Positions 24,559 through 33,162 of a stretch of DNA of 64,000 nucleotides are shown piece by piece; within the stretch, counting starts at the first letter, position 1, and each line of letters starts with the position of its first letter. This DNA is from Pseudomonadales bacterium (GTDB taxonomy: Bacteria; Pseudomonadota; Gammaproteobacteria; Pseudomonadales; Pseudohongiellaceae). The stretch lies in contig JACKOH010000002.1 of NCBI GenBank assembly GCA_024234395.1, positions 930,001-994,000 on the forward strand, given 5' to 3'. The position numbers were made by a program, and so were the translations under genes. The notes beneath the pieces were generated by a model. That model had not been told where the DNA came from. It saw nothing but the letters and a program-made list of their open reading frames with translations, and searched no databases.

Positions 24559-26607
24559 CTAGAATTGGTAGGTGTAGGAAACGTGCAAGGTGCGAGACAT
24601 ACCTAGATTCTCGAACAGGTACGATGCACCGGTGCTGTCCAATGTACCCCGGTCTATACGGGTTGCGTACTCCTCATCGGTCAGGTTTTCCAGGCGCAGG
24701 CTTATGCGGTGCTGCTGATTGTCGCCAAGGTTAAAGAATGCGGACAGGTCAGATACTGCATAGTCACCTCTCTTGCTGCCCCTGCGCGCATTGATTCTGC
24801 CCACCAGGTTGCTGGAAAGAGAAACGCCGAAGCTTCGTCCCGATGGCCGATAGTCCAGCCGCAGTTTCGATTCGCGTTCCGGAATCCCGGTCAGTTGAGG
24901 CCCGCTACCGTTCAATCTGGCATCGGTATCTGTATGGCTGAAGTGGAACGACCAGTCATCGCCCAGCGCAACAGACGCGATTAGTTCAAAACCCCGCATT
25001 TCCACTTCGTCAGAGGTGTTGGCAAAACTCTCGCCCTCCACGCCGGCAATCTCCACTGGTACATAGGATTCGATATAGTTGGTAATATCGCGGGCAAAGT
25101 AAGTTAATTCAAATTGCATTCTCTGGAGACTGCCACCAATTGCCAGGTTGAGATTTCTGCTTTCCTCAGGTTCCAGATCCGGGTTGCCGATGGAAAACCA
25201 GCCTCCGTCAGGCACTCCGTCATTGTCCAGATCATAGTATTCATTCAGAAACAGGGCTTCGGCATCGGGGAGCCGGAAAGAAGTGCCCACATTGCCCTGT
25301 AAATATAAGTAGTCGTTCAGTTCGTACCGTCCGGTAAGATTCCAGACTGTGGAATCCTCCGAACTGGACGCCCGATTGTTTCTTACTCCGAGTGCGAGAT
25401 GTGTATCCGGCAACAGCTCGTCGGTGGTCCGGATCTGAAAGAACGGTGCATTGACCTCTTCTTCCTGATCGCCAATACGCCAGACGTCATCCTGCCCGGA
25501 GAAATTCTGCTGGTCGAAACCAAAGAGCGTTTCAATTCCGACGCCCAGATCCAGCCTGGCCATGGCATTGAACCCATAGTCTTCATAGCCCCAGTAAGAT
25601 CGATCGTTGATAACCACAGTATTGCCGGTCAGATTTCCACTCTCATCCAGCTCGTTATAGATGCGGGTGTACTCGGTATCCCAATTATGTCGATAAGCCT
25701 TGAGAAACAAGTCCAGGCTATCGTTTACCTGCAGGTCGTACTTAAAACTCAGAATTTCCTCTTCCCTGGCGTTCACCGTCTTGTTGTTCAGATAGGGACG
25801 GGCGAAATCCAGTTCGTTATCGGTGAACTGATACTGCAGGGAGAGTCGTGAGGCGGGACTGAAGTTCCACGCATATTTAAAACCGGCGGTGTCGACCCGG
25901 TAACTTCGTTCCCGGTCGGTGCTGCTTGGCTGAATATCTTCGTTGCGGTATGGCTGATAGCCATCCGCATCGTCCCGGGATCCGAACAGAACAATCTGAT
26001 GTTGCCCAAACGCAGTCCGATAGTAACCGTTAAGATTGTATCCATCATTGCTGTTGACGCCGCTTCCAACCGCCCCATCGGACTGCTCACTGAAGTTTTT
26101 GGTGACTATGTTGACCACTCCGCCGACTGACTGTGTGCCGTAGAAAATGCCCTGCCCTCCCTTTAGAACTTCGATCCTCTCGATCATGTGAACCGGAACA
26201 GTGTCGAGAGGACTGGTGCCGTTGTAGAGCCGATTGGTAATTCTTACACCGTCAATAAGCCACAGAATCTCCTGGCTTCTCGATCCCTGTAGCGAGGCGT
26301 CAAAATAGTCAAACGGACCATTCTTGGGTGCGACGTGCAAGCCGGGAACTAGCATTTGCAGTGTTTGTGAAACATCGATGAAACCGCTTTGCTGAATCTG
26401 CTCCGCTGTGACGATTTCCAGTCGGTTACCGTAGCGAGCGAGATCCTGAGGAATGGTGTCTTCCAGGCTTTGGGAGATCACCACAATTTCCTCCACTAAC
26501 CCCTCCTCTTCGGCGGCCGTGCCGGGATGGGGAAGAATAAGGACGTTCGTCATTCCGAGGATGCTGTAAAGGAAAAGGTTGTTGCCGGATTTCAGTTTGA
26601 GTCGCAT
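24559..26607 (-). CDS. TonB-dependent outer-membrane receptor
   Basis: A 682-residue protein from ATG 26607. A hydrophobic signal region is followed by a TonB-box-like EEIVVIS near 38. The plug domain comes next (IDVSQTLQMLVPGLHV, GVRITNRLYNG, IERIEVLKGGQGIFYGTQSVGGVVNIVTK), then a 22-strand type barrel ending in the expected C-terminal Phe (VSYTYQF). The best guess at the ligand is a ferric siderophore or other metal chelate, given the PepSY protein downstream. No Fur box was found by eye upstream, although AACGTTAATAA occurs twice (26746, 26775). Confidence 0.9.
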   Translation of the reverse strand: MRLKLKSGNNLFLYSILGMTNVLILPHPGTAAEEEGLVEEIVVISQSLEDTIPQDLARYGNRLEIVTAEQIQQSGFIDVSQTLQMLVPGLHVAPKNGPFDYFDASLQGSRSQEILWLIDGVRITNRLYNGTSPLDTVPVHMIERIEVLKGGQGIFYGTQSVGGVVNIVTKNFSEQSDGAVGSGVNSNDGYNLNGYYRTAFGQHQIVLFGSRDDADGYQPYRNEDIQPSSTDRERSYRVDTAGFKYAWNFSPASRLSLQYQFTDNELDFARPYLNNKTVNAREEEILSFKYDLQVNDSLDLFLKAYRHNWDTEYTRIYNELDESGNLTGNTVVINDRSYWGYEDYGFNAMARLDLGVGIETLFGFDQQNFSGQDDVWRIGDQEEEVNAPFFQIRTTDELLPDTHLALGVRNNRASSSEDSTVWNLTGRYELNDYLYLQGNVGTSFRLPDAEALFLNEYYDLDNDGVPDGGWFSIGNPDLEPEESRNLNLAIGGSLQRMQFELTYFARDITNYIESYVPVEIAGVEGESFANTSDEVEMRGFELIASVALGDDWSFHFSHTDTDARLNGSGPQLTGIPERESKLRLDYRPSGRSFGVSLSSNLVGRINARRGSKRGDYAVSDLSAFFNLGDNQQHRISLRLENLTDEEYATRIDRGTLDSTGASYLFENLGMSRTLHVSYTYQF

Positions 26608-27164
26608 ATTGTTTTTCTTATTCCTGATTTCAATTACCACTTTGCATAAAATGGTGTGTGAAGTTCTGGTTGCAGGCGCGCTATCGAAGTCTATTACAAA
26701 GCTGGCAGCCGTCGATCGCATCCAATCATTTTTTAACCGTTATGCAACGTTAATAATCCCCGGAGGAAAAAAATAACGTTAATAAAAACAGCAAGATAGA
26801 TTTTGTTCCGGAGTGTCAGCCCCGACCCGCTGACGGTGACAGGTCGTAGGGACTGACCTGTCACCGTCAGGTGGGAATCTTCAAATCCGATAGTATTGAT
26901 GAGGTGCGCATGTCGTGTCCGTTATCAGGCAGTCAGGAATGAGACCGGAAATTACTCTGCTGGCAGTTAATGTCGGGTTTACAGAATCTGGTTCATTCGT
27001 GGGGCTCTGCTCAGTTCATCCGAACACTTTCATAGGCTACAATTCCGTTGCGACACTTGTTGCCGGATTGAAAGAAGTCGGGTCGGCAGGTGCAGTTCTG
27101 GTTAAGCTGTGACACGGGTAAATACTGGTGTCGATGCCAGGCAGCGATTTCAGGGAAGCGAATA
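26608..27164. other. 557 bp region between receptor and porin without a convincing gene
   Basis: It contains the divergent upstream regions of the TonB receptor and the porin gene. Two direct copies of AACGTTAATAA lie at 26746 and 26775, and a hairpin at 26830-26870. A 65-codon plus-strand frame (26915-27112) has no family resemblance or good ribosome site and I do not accept it. Confidence 0.5.
26830..26870. repeat. Perfect 16 bp inverted repeat, REP-like
   Basis: CTGACGGTGACAGGTC at 26830-26845 and its exact reverse complement at 26855-26870, with a 9 nt loop. The GTGACAG core resembles the GGGACAG hairpins at 4723 and 20118, suggesting one family of extragenic palindromes. It sits in the divergent region between the receptor and the porin. 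Confidence 0.75.
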
Positions 27165-27938
27165 ATGAAAAGAATAAATCCCCGGCGACTGATTCATTCA
27201 GTCATACTGATTACTCTGTTTGTCGGCTACGGTACCGGTCTGAAAGCCGCGGAATTACACGGTTCGCTGATGGCAACCTCCAGTTATTTCTGGCGCGGTT
27301 ATTCAAAATCGGATCACCATGTTTCCGGCCAGGTAAATCTGGATTTCACCTGGATCGAAGAGGACTCCGGATATTACCTGGGAGCATGGCTGTCCAGTAT
27401 AGACTTCGGTAGTCAGAATCCCGGTTCGGCTGCCGAGTATGAACTAACCCTGTATGGAGGATGGAGCCAGCGGCTCACTGAAGACTTCACTGTCGATCTG
27501 CAGGCTTCCCATTATATTTACGATGACCGGCTGTTTGACCTAAATGCGGATTACAGTGAGCTCTATGTATTCCTTCATTACCGTGACCTGCTGACCGCAG
27601 AGGTCGCCTATGCCCCGGACGCCTATTCGCTGGGGTCTGCGACCGTTAACGGGCAGCTTACCCTCAGATATCCTCTGCATCGCTACATCGATTTTTCTGC
27701 CGGGTCCGGATACTTCGCGGCCAGGGACGTGTTCATCTACGATTATCGCTACTGGAATGCTGGCGTAACCTGGAAAGCCAACCGGTTTTCCCTGGATATT
27801 CGACATTTCAGCGCCCGCTTTACCAATAAGAGAACCTTCGCTTCTCCTTATTCAGCGTACCGGTATTACCAGGCGAATTACCACTCGTTACCCTACACGT
27901 CATCCGCCACGGTGGTGACACTGGCTACTGGTTTCTAG
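27165..27938 (+). CDS. TorF/TIGR02001-like putative porin
   Basis: A 257-residue protein from ATG 27165. The signal peptide covers about 1-28 (LKAAE). The N-terminus of the mature part, GSLMATSSYFWRGYSKSD, is the hallmark of the TIGR02001 (gcw_chp/TorF) family of small outer-membrane proteins. The rest alternates barrel strands and ends in Phe (VVTLATGF). It is divergent from the TonB receptor. Its stop codon TAG lies inside the CTAG repeat that bounds the MITE-like element downstream. Confidence 0.75.
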   Translation: MKRINPRRLIHSVILITLFVGYGTGLKAAELHGSLMATSSYFWRGYSKSDHHVSGQVNLDFTWIEEDSGYYLGAWLSSIDFGSQNPGSAAEYELTLYGGWSQRLTEDFTVDLQASHYIYDDRLFDLNADYSELYVFLHYRDLLTAEVAYAPDAYSLGSATVNGQLTLRYPLHRYIDFSAGSGYFAARDVFIYDYRYWNAGVTWKANRFSLDIRHFSARFTNKRTFASPYSAYRYYQANYHSLPYTSSATVVTLATGF

Positions 27939-28203
27939 TGTCCTGTCCGGTTAATTCGTCGCATTTCAGCGTGCCAGCCAAGGTTTCTGGCAAGGTGCGC
28001 CTTGCAGGCAATGGCCGTAGCCCTTGTCAAAAGGCGCAACGCGGCCAGGGGTCTTGGCTGGCACGCCCTCCGGGAGCCTGCATAAAGCGCTGTAGCAGCG
28101 TTGCGACCCTTGGAAATACAACCAGTATTCCCTGCGGATCGCGCCTCACTACAGCGCTTTATGCAGGCTCTGAAATACAACGAATTAACCGGACAGGACA
28201 CTA
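27936..28203. mobile_element. 268 bp MITE-like element with nested inverted repeats
   Basis: The outer arms at 27936-27959 and 28180-28203 are exact 24 bp inverted repeats (TAGTGTCCTGTCCGG end). CTAG stands at both outer edges, so the real mobile unit may be TGTCC...GGACA flanked by a 4 bp CTAG duplication. Inside are two further perfect stems: 27969-27982 with 28053-28066 (14 bp) and 28075-28095 with 28149-28169 (21 bp). A single strand could thus fold as a three-arm structure. There is no coding frame for a transposase. It lies exactly at the stop codon of the porin gene. Confidence 0.8.
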
Positions 28204-28308
28204 GCTCACCGGATCATTTGAGGAGAGGACATCGGAATATTTTTTCTGCTGGTAATGAACTTAATGCCGGCTTCACGGCATCCACCTGTTAATCCGAAGA
28301 TCTGACAG

Positions 28309-28899
28309 ATGAATGAAATCAATCCGGTAGATAGCGATGATCCTGAACGGCGGGAAAACTGGCTGTTGCATTGTATTGTCAATGGAGACCAGGAGGCCCT
28401 GGAGCAGTTGTATAACCTTTACTATCCAAGGCTGAGTCGCTTTCTGCTGCGGATTCTGGGCGCTTCCGGTCAGCAGTCGCTACCGGGGCTCATCAATGAA
28501 GTCATGTTTGTGGTATGGAACAAGGCGACAACTTTCAACCAGACCAGCAAGGTTTCCAGCTGGATCTTCGGAATTGCCCTGCGTCTGGCCAAGAAACACC
28601 AGTCGACCCAGTTCAACTATGATTCCAGGCATCAGCAACTTGTCTCCGACGAGACTACTGTCACGGAACCCTGGGAAGCGCATCTGGAAAATACGGATCT
28701 ACTGAATAAAGCCATTCAGAATCTGTCGCAGGAACACAGGGCAGTCATCGAGCTGACCTATTTCAATGGTCTGCATTACAGTGAAATCGCCACAATCATG
28801 CGGTGTCCGGAAAATACGGTGAAGACGCGAATGTACCATGCCAGGCAGCGGTTAGAGGTCCTGATTCGCGATCTTGAGAGTTCCACTCGGTCCGGGTAA
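28309..28899 (+). CDS. ECF-type RNA polymerase sigma factor
   Basis: A 196-residue protein. Sigma region 2 spans about 25-95 (EQLYNLYYPRLSRFLLRI, VMFVVWNKATTFNQ, SSWIFGIALRLAKKH). Region 4 spans about 135-190, with the helix-turn-helix YFNGLHYSEIATIMRCPENT followed by VKTRMYHARQRLEVL. There are no region 1 or 3 domains, as expected for an ECF factor. It heads a six-gene plus-strand cluster and is followed after 25 nt by a zinc-finger anti-sigma gene, its probable regulator. Confidence 0.93.
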   Translation: MNEINPVDSDDPERRENWLLHCIVNGDQEALEQLYNLYYPRLSRFLLRILGASGQQSLPGLINEVMFVVWNKATTFNQTSKVSSWIFGIALRLAKKHQSTQFNYDSRHQQLVSDETTVTEPWEAHLENTDLLNKAIQNLSQEHRAVIELTYFNGLHYSEIATIMRCPENTVKTRMYHARQRLEVLIRDLESSTRSG

Positions 28900-28924
28900 C
28901 GGTTTAGCGTAAAGGTAACCAGTT

Positions 28925-29629
28925 ATGACTGCTCACACCAAAACCATCGGTCCGGCTTCAGAACACGAGGAGCTGTTGAAGCTTCTGCCCTGGTATTTGA
29001 ATGACTCGCTGTCGAAAGGAGAGCGTCTGCGGGTACAAGGACATCTTGATCTGTGTCTGATTTGTCGCCGAGAATTGAAATTTCAGCGCAGCCTCGCCCG
29101 GTCGGTGCGAGAGAATGATGCCGATGTGGAAGCTGTCAGTTACAACTTTTCGAAATTGCAGCAGCGAATTGCCGCCAGCGAGAACCGGCATCGGGTGACG
29201 CCCCATAGCTGGACAGAGCTCAGCCGGCTACTCAGGGCCGTCTGGCGCAGCCGGCGATTCTATTACGCGGCAGCGTTAGCAGCAGTTATCGCTGTTGCCG
29301 TGGGATTCAACCTTCCCGACCTGCGCGAGGCACAGGGAACCAGGCCATTTACCGCTGATTATCAAACACTGAGTTCCTCTGCAACGGGTACATCCTTGGT
29401 CCGGTCTGAGTTGTTTATTGCGTTTCAAAAAGACGTCCCGGACTCCCTGGTTTTGGAACTGTTGCGGGACTACGGACTGGAGCCTGTGACCCGATCAGAG
29501 CAGCAGAGTCTGTGGCGGGTCCGCGTCGCCGGTGCAACTCCGAACGAGGAGATCCTGAGTTCTGTCATCACCGGACTCAGGTCCAGGGAATCAATTCTGT
29601 TTGTGGATCGGGCATTGCCTTCGGACTGA
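28925..29629 (+). CDS. Zinc-finger anti-sigma factor with protease-propeptide-like C-terminal domain
   Basis: A 234-residue protein. The N-terminal zf-HC2 domain (about 15-65) shows the H-x3-C-x2-C site in GHLDLCLICRREL. One membrane helix lies near 112-132 (FYYAAALAAVIAVAVGF). The periplasmic part (about 155-230) reads like a fervidolysin/I9-type protease propeptide: LFIAFQKDVPDSLVLELLRDYGL, WRVRVAG, EEILSSVITGLRSRESILFVD. An S8 protease gene follows two bases after the stop. I infer that the propeptide-like tail docks a subtilase and that proteolysis releases the sigma factor. Confidence 0.82.
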   Translation: MTAHTKTIGPASEHEELLKLLPWYLNDSLSKGERLRVQGHLDLCLICRRELKFQRSLARSVRENDADVEAVSYNFSKLQQRIAASENRHRVTPHSWTELSRLLRAVWRSRRFYYAAALAAVIAVAVGFNLPDLREAQGTRPFTADYQTLSSSATGTSLVRSELFIAFQKDVPDSLVLELLRDYGLEPVTRSEQQSLWRVRVAGATPNEEILSSVITGLRSRESILFVDRALPSD

Positions 29630-29631
29630 CG

Positions 29632-30906
29632 ATGTTGATTAACAGACTGCGGATACATTTACACTCTGTGCTGATCGCGCTGGTGGGACTACTGATTATC
29701 GCCTGCCACGTTAGCGGTGCGGAGCAGGACCCATCGTCCATGTTGAATTCCCTGTATACCGGCAGCGGGGAAGAAGCTGAAAAGATAATTCTTGTCCTTC
29801 ATAGAGGGCGGCCCGGGAACGAAATGGCTTCCGGTTCGCGGCTCACTATGTACCGTTCCCGGAGTTACAACCCGGACATAACCTGGAATCGACGCGTTTC
29901 CAGATCTCTCGCCGAGCGCTACGGTCTGAATTACCTGACTGACTGGTGGATGTCGGAAATCGACGTGAACTGTGCAGTTCTGCGGGTTCCGCAGGACCAG
30001 GATACAGGGGACGTGTTAGCCGCACTCCTGGCTGACCCGGAAGTCGTTACGGCCCAGCAGTTGAGTATCTTTTCGACCTTGGGTGAGGAACCCAACGACC
30101 CGTATTTTGAACTCCAGTCGTCAGCCCGCTATTTTGATCTGACGGGCATGCATGTTCGTTCCACCGGCAGGAATATTCTCATCGCAATCGTTGACACTGG
30201 CATTGAGACAAAGCATCAGGACCTCGACGGCCAGTTCCACTCGAGCAGGAATTTTGTCGAACAGGTTTCGCCTGGATTCACCGAAGATATGCATGGTACT
30301 GCGGTGGCCGGTGTAATAGCGGCACGCGCCAATAACGCCGTAGGTATCGTTGGGATGGCCCCGGATGCCAAGCTGCTGGGTTTAAAAGCCTGCTGGCCTG
30401 TTGAGACCGGTAAACTTGCAGCTGTATGTAACAGTTTTACCCTGGCACTGGCCATTAATTAGGCGGTTGCCGAACATGCAGAAATCATTAATCTGAGCCT
30501 CAGCGGACCACCCGACAGCATTCTGGAAATGCTTATCGAGGCAGCATTGCAGAAGGGCATCGTGGTGGTGGCGGCGACACGGAATGAAGATGCCCTGGCC
30601 ACCAGTTCATTCCCCGCGTCGATACCTGGTGTTATCGCGGTGACCGACAGTGGCCACGAAAGGTCGCGAAATTCTGATCAACCGGTCTTTGCCCCCAGTG
30701 AAAATATATTTACCACCTTACCAAGAGATCAATACAACTTCGTCTCCGGCACTTCTCTTGGCGCCGCACAGGTTGCCGGATACATCGCCCTGCTCCTGCA
30801 GGAGAATCCACATCTCAGTACGCCCCTGATACGCGACCGGTTGATTGAAATCAACAACCGCGAAGCAGCCGGCAGGCCGGCCCCGCCAATGCCTCTGTCG
30901 AATTAA
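29632..30906 (+). pseudogene. Subtilisin-like (S8) protease interrupted by an in-frame TAG
   Basis: One continuous frame of 425 codons starts at ATG 29632, with one internal TAG at 30460-30462. The signal or anchor helix spans about 12-28 (an ACHVSG site could be a lipobox variant). A propeptide-like region runs to about 150. The protease domain follows: catalytic Asp in AIVDTGIE, His in DMHGTAVAGVIA, then the TAG, then EIINLSLSG and the catalytic Ser in SGTSLGAAQVAGY. The same frame is open on both sides and well conserved, so this looks like one recent nonsense change (CAG to TAG is likely). The first half alone has no Ser and would be inactive. Confidence 0.85.
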
Positions 30907-31244
30907 ATCGCGAGTCAGGCTGAGATTTTCAGCACCGCGTGTCGGGCCCTGGCGAAACAATTGAACGTGAAAGCATGCAGGGACGTCAGGGTTAACGGAA
31001 ACTCTGATCCCTGTAGACCTGGTCCCTGGCTGTAAGCACGCTATCCGGTCTCTGATTCTGTTGCGGATTTCTCTACCGTCGACATTCATTCATGAACCTT
31101 TTCCCGCGGCCATCGCATTTACAGAGTAACAGTCCAGGCCTCGAGCAGACATAGCTTGGTAGAGACCCTGTCTGAATCCTGGCAGGTATCGCGATGTTAC
31201 GACCTGAAAACAGCCTGTTAAGTCCAGTCCGATGGAGCGATAAG
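30907..31244. other. 338 bp gap between the S8 protease and the cytochrome-domain gene
   Basis: I see no gene, no strong hairpin and no clear terminator here. It is unusually long inside an otherwise tight cluster, so it may hold a separate promoter for the downstream genes. I could not identify a motif shared with the region upstream of the sigma gene. Confidence 0.4.
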
Positions 31245-33149
31245 ATGAAAAATAAAATACGGGTTTGTATGGTTTTTAGCTTTTTCTATTCCTGCTTACC
31301 TGCCGCACAGGCCGCTTTTCACCAGTGGCAGATCAATGAAGTTTTCAGTAACCCCGACGGCACTATCCAGTACATCGAGTTGACCACGGGTTCCGCCTTC
31401 GAGCAGCAGCTTTCCGGGCATACTCTGGTAACTACCGGGCCCGGAGCATTGTCACAGCAGTTTACCTTCGACAGTAACCTCAGCGGTTCAACGGCGGATC
31501 GTTACCTCCTGCTGGCTACCGAACGTTTTGCATTGCTGACCGGAATGACTCCCGATTACGTCCTGCCTGATGGCTTTGTTTCCCTGGTTGAAGGTGCAGT
31601 GAATTTTGCGGAAGGGACTGACACCCTGAATTACTCGGCAGGGCAGCTGCCGCTCAATGGCAGCCAGTCGATTGATGGTGAGGGTCAGCCGCAGAATCCG
31701 TCACCGACCCGGTTTGATGGTGCGACAGTGTCTATCCCCGATCAGGCCCTGCCTCATGCCAGCATCAACCTCTCTGTTAATCGCCTGGAGATCCCGGTTC
31801 TCCAGGTGCCGGGGCTGGGTGTCTTTCATATTTCACTGGGGATTGATTTTGAAACTCTGGAATTCGAGTTGCTGGATTTCTATCAGTACCAGACGGGGAT
31901 CCTGGCGGGGAGTCAGGCCGCTGTGTTTGACGGAACACTGAATATTCCGAGTCTGGTCTACCTGACTGACAGCTTGAAGGTCCGTTTGTCTATTGTGATG
32001 GAAACACCGATTACCTTCGGTAACATCCAGATCCTCAATGCTTCTCAGTTGCCACCCGATATCCCACCGGAACGACCGCAATGGTTTTTCAGCGAAGTCT
32101 TCAGTAATACTGATGGGACGTTGCAGTATGTCGAGCTGACCGCCAGTGCTTCCGGCCAGGGAGATCTGGGAGGCCAGGTTTTGAAAAGCTTCGGTTCGGA
32201 GCGGGCGGAGCAGACCTATACCTTTCCTGCCGATATCAGCGCTGATACCGGTAATCAGAGTTTGTTACTGGCGACGCAGCGATTCTCCAATCTGACCGGT
32301 CTTGAGCCGGATTTCATTATCCCCGACGCATTCGTTCCGCTCCCGGCGGGTACATTGATGTTCGGAAACGGTGTCGATGCGATCACTTATACCAGGCAGG
32401 AGTTCCCCTTGAACGGGACGCAGTCCCTTAATGGAGAAATCATACCCCGGGAGGCGGATCCAACCCGCTTCGATGGGTTGTCAACCCAGGTCCCGGTCCA
32501 GGCATTGCCCTATGCATCGCTGAATCCTTCGGCCACGGAAATGATCCTGCCAATTGTCCAGGATTCCGGGGGTACAGTCAGCAATTTCAGCTTCAGTATC
32601 GACCTGGAAAATCTGCTTTTCACGCTGCAGGAGTCTTATCAGTATGGTGAGGGTATTCTGCCCGGTGACCAGCCGGTAACTCTCGATCAATCCGGAGCGC
32701 TTCACGTACCCAGGCTGGTCTTCCTGACGGATCAGTTTGAAATAGAGCTGGCAAAGATAAGTGAATCTCCGCTGACCTTTGGCAACATTCAATTGCTCAA
32801 TGCGATGCCGGTGCCTGCTGATCCTGGTCAGGATCCTGAGCCTGATCCTGATCCTGATCCTGATCCCGATCCCGATCCCGATCCTTTGGAAGAAAGTATT
32901 CAGCGGGGTAAAAGTACTTTTATAAGTGCCTGCTCGTTCTGTCATGGAATCGACGGAGATGGAACAAATCAGGGGCCGACTCTGACTTTTGCAAAGACTC
33001 TGCCTTTCACTCAGCTCCGTAGTTTTATCAACAGCAATATGCCATTCGGCAATCCTGGCGCGTGCACCGATAATGGATCCGCTTCCTGCGCTACCGATAC
33101 GGCCAATTTCATAATCAATCGCCTGGAAATCGGCGTTGCCGTGGAATAG
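31245..33149 (+). CDS. Exported protein: two lamin-tail-like domains, Asp-Pro linker and c-type cytochrome domain
   Basis: I choose ATG 31245 (GGAG 7 nt before; a signal peptide ending AAQAA follows), giving 634 residues. Two homologous units of about 240-255 residues follow. Unit one starts QWQINEVFSNPDGTIQYIEL near 28, unit two WFFSEVFSNTDGTLQYVEL near 282. Both end TFGNIQ(I/L)LNA. The unit start resembles a lamin-tail-type beta domain, which is my inference. An Asp-Pro linker (about 528-546) leads to a class I cytochrome c domain with CSFCH at 563-567 and a likely Met ligand in NSNMPFGNPG. It probably moves electrons at the cell surface or periplasm. Confidence 0.75.
   Translation: MKNKIRVCMVFSFFYSCLPAAQAAFHQWQINEVFSNPDGTIQYIELTTGSAFEQQLSGHTLVTTGPGALSQQFTFDSNLSGSTADRYLLLATERFALLTGMTPDYVLPDGFVSLVEGAVNFAEGTDTLNYSAGQLPLNGSQSIDGEGQPQNPSPTRFDGATVSIPDQALPHASINLSVNRLEIPVLQVPGLGVFHISLGIDFETLEFELLDFYQYQTGILAGSQAAVFDGTLNIPSLVYLTDSLKVRLSIVMETPITFGNIQILNASQLPPDIPPERPQWFFSEVFSNTDGTLQYVELTASASGQGDLGGQVLKSFGSERAEQTYTFPADISADTGNQSLLLATQRFSNLTGLEPDFIIPDAFVPLPAGTLMFGNGVDAITYTRQEFPLNGTQSLNGEIIPREADPTRFDGLSTQVPVQALPYASLNPSATEMILPIVQDSGGTVSNFSFSIDLENLLFTLQESYQYGEGILPGDQPVTLDQSGALHVPRLVFLTDQFEIELAKISESPLTFGNIQLLNAMPVPADPGQDPEPDPDPDPDPDPDPDPLEESIQRGKSTFISACSFCHGIDGDGTNQGPTLTFAKTLPFTQLRSFINSNMPFGNPGACTDNGSASCATDTANFIINRLEIGVAVE
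32826..32885 (+). repeat. Hexanucleotide GATCCT/GATCCC repeat encoding (Asp-Pro)n
   Basis: About nine consecutive six-base units, the first ones GATCCT and the later ones GATCCC, encode alternating Asp and Pro between the second repeat domain and the cytochrome domain. Length changes by whole hexamers would keep the frame and alter only the linker, so the tract may vary among strains. Confidence 0.85.
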
Positions 33150-33162
33150 GGTTGCGTCCGGT

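Noticed and set aside
26915..27112. A 65-codon plus-strand frame as a gene
   Set aside because: No good ribosome site, no family resemblance, and it lies in a divergent regulatory region.
30460..30462. TAG read as an amino acid (pyrrolysine or code change)
   Set aside because: TAG ends several normal genes here, such as 27165-27938, and no pyl genes are seen. A nonsense change is simpler.
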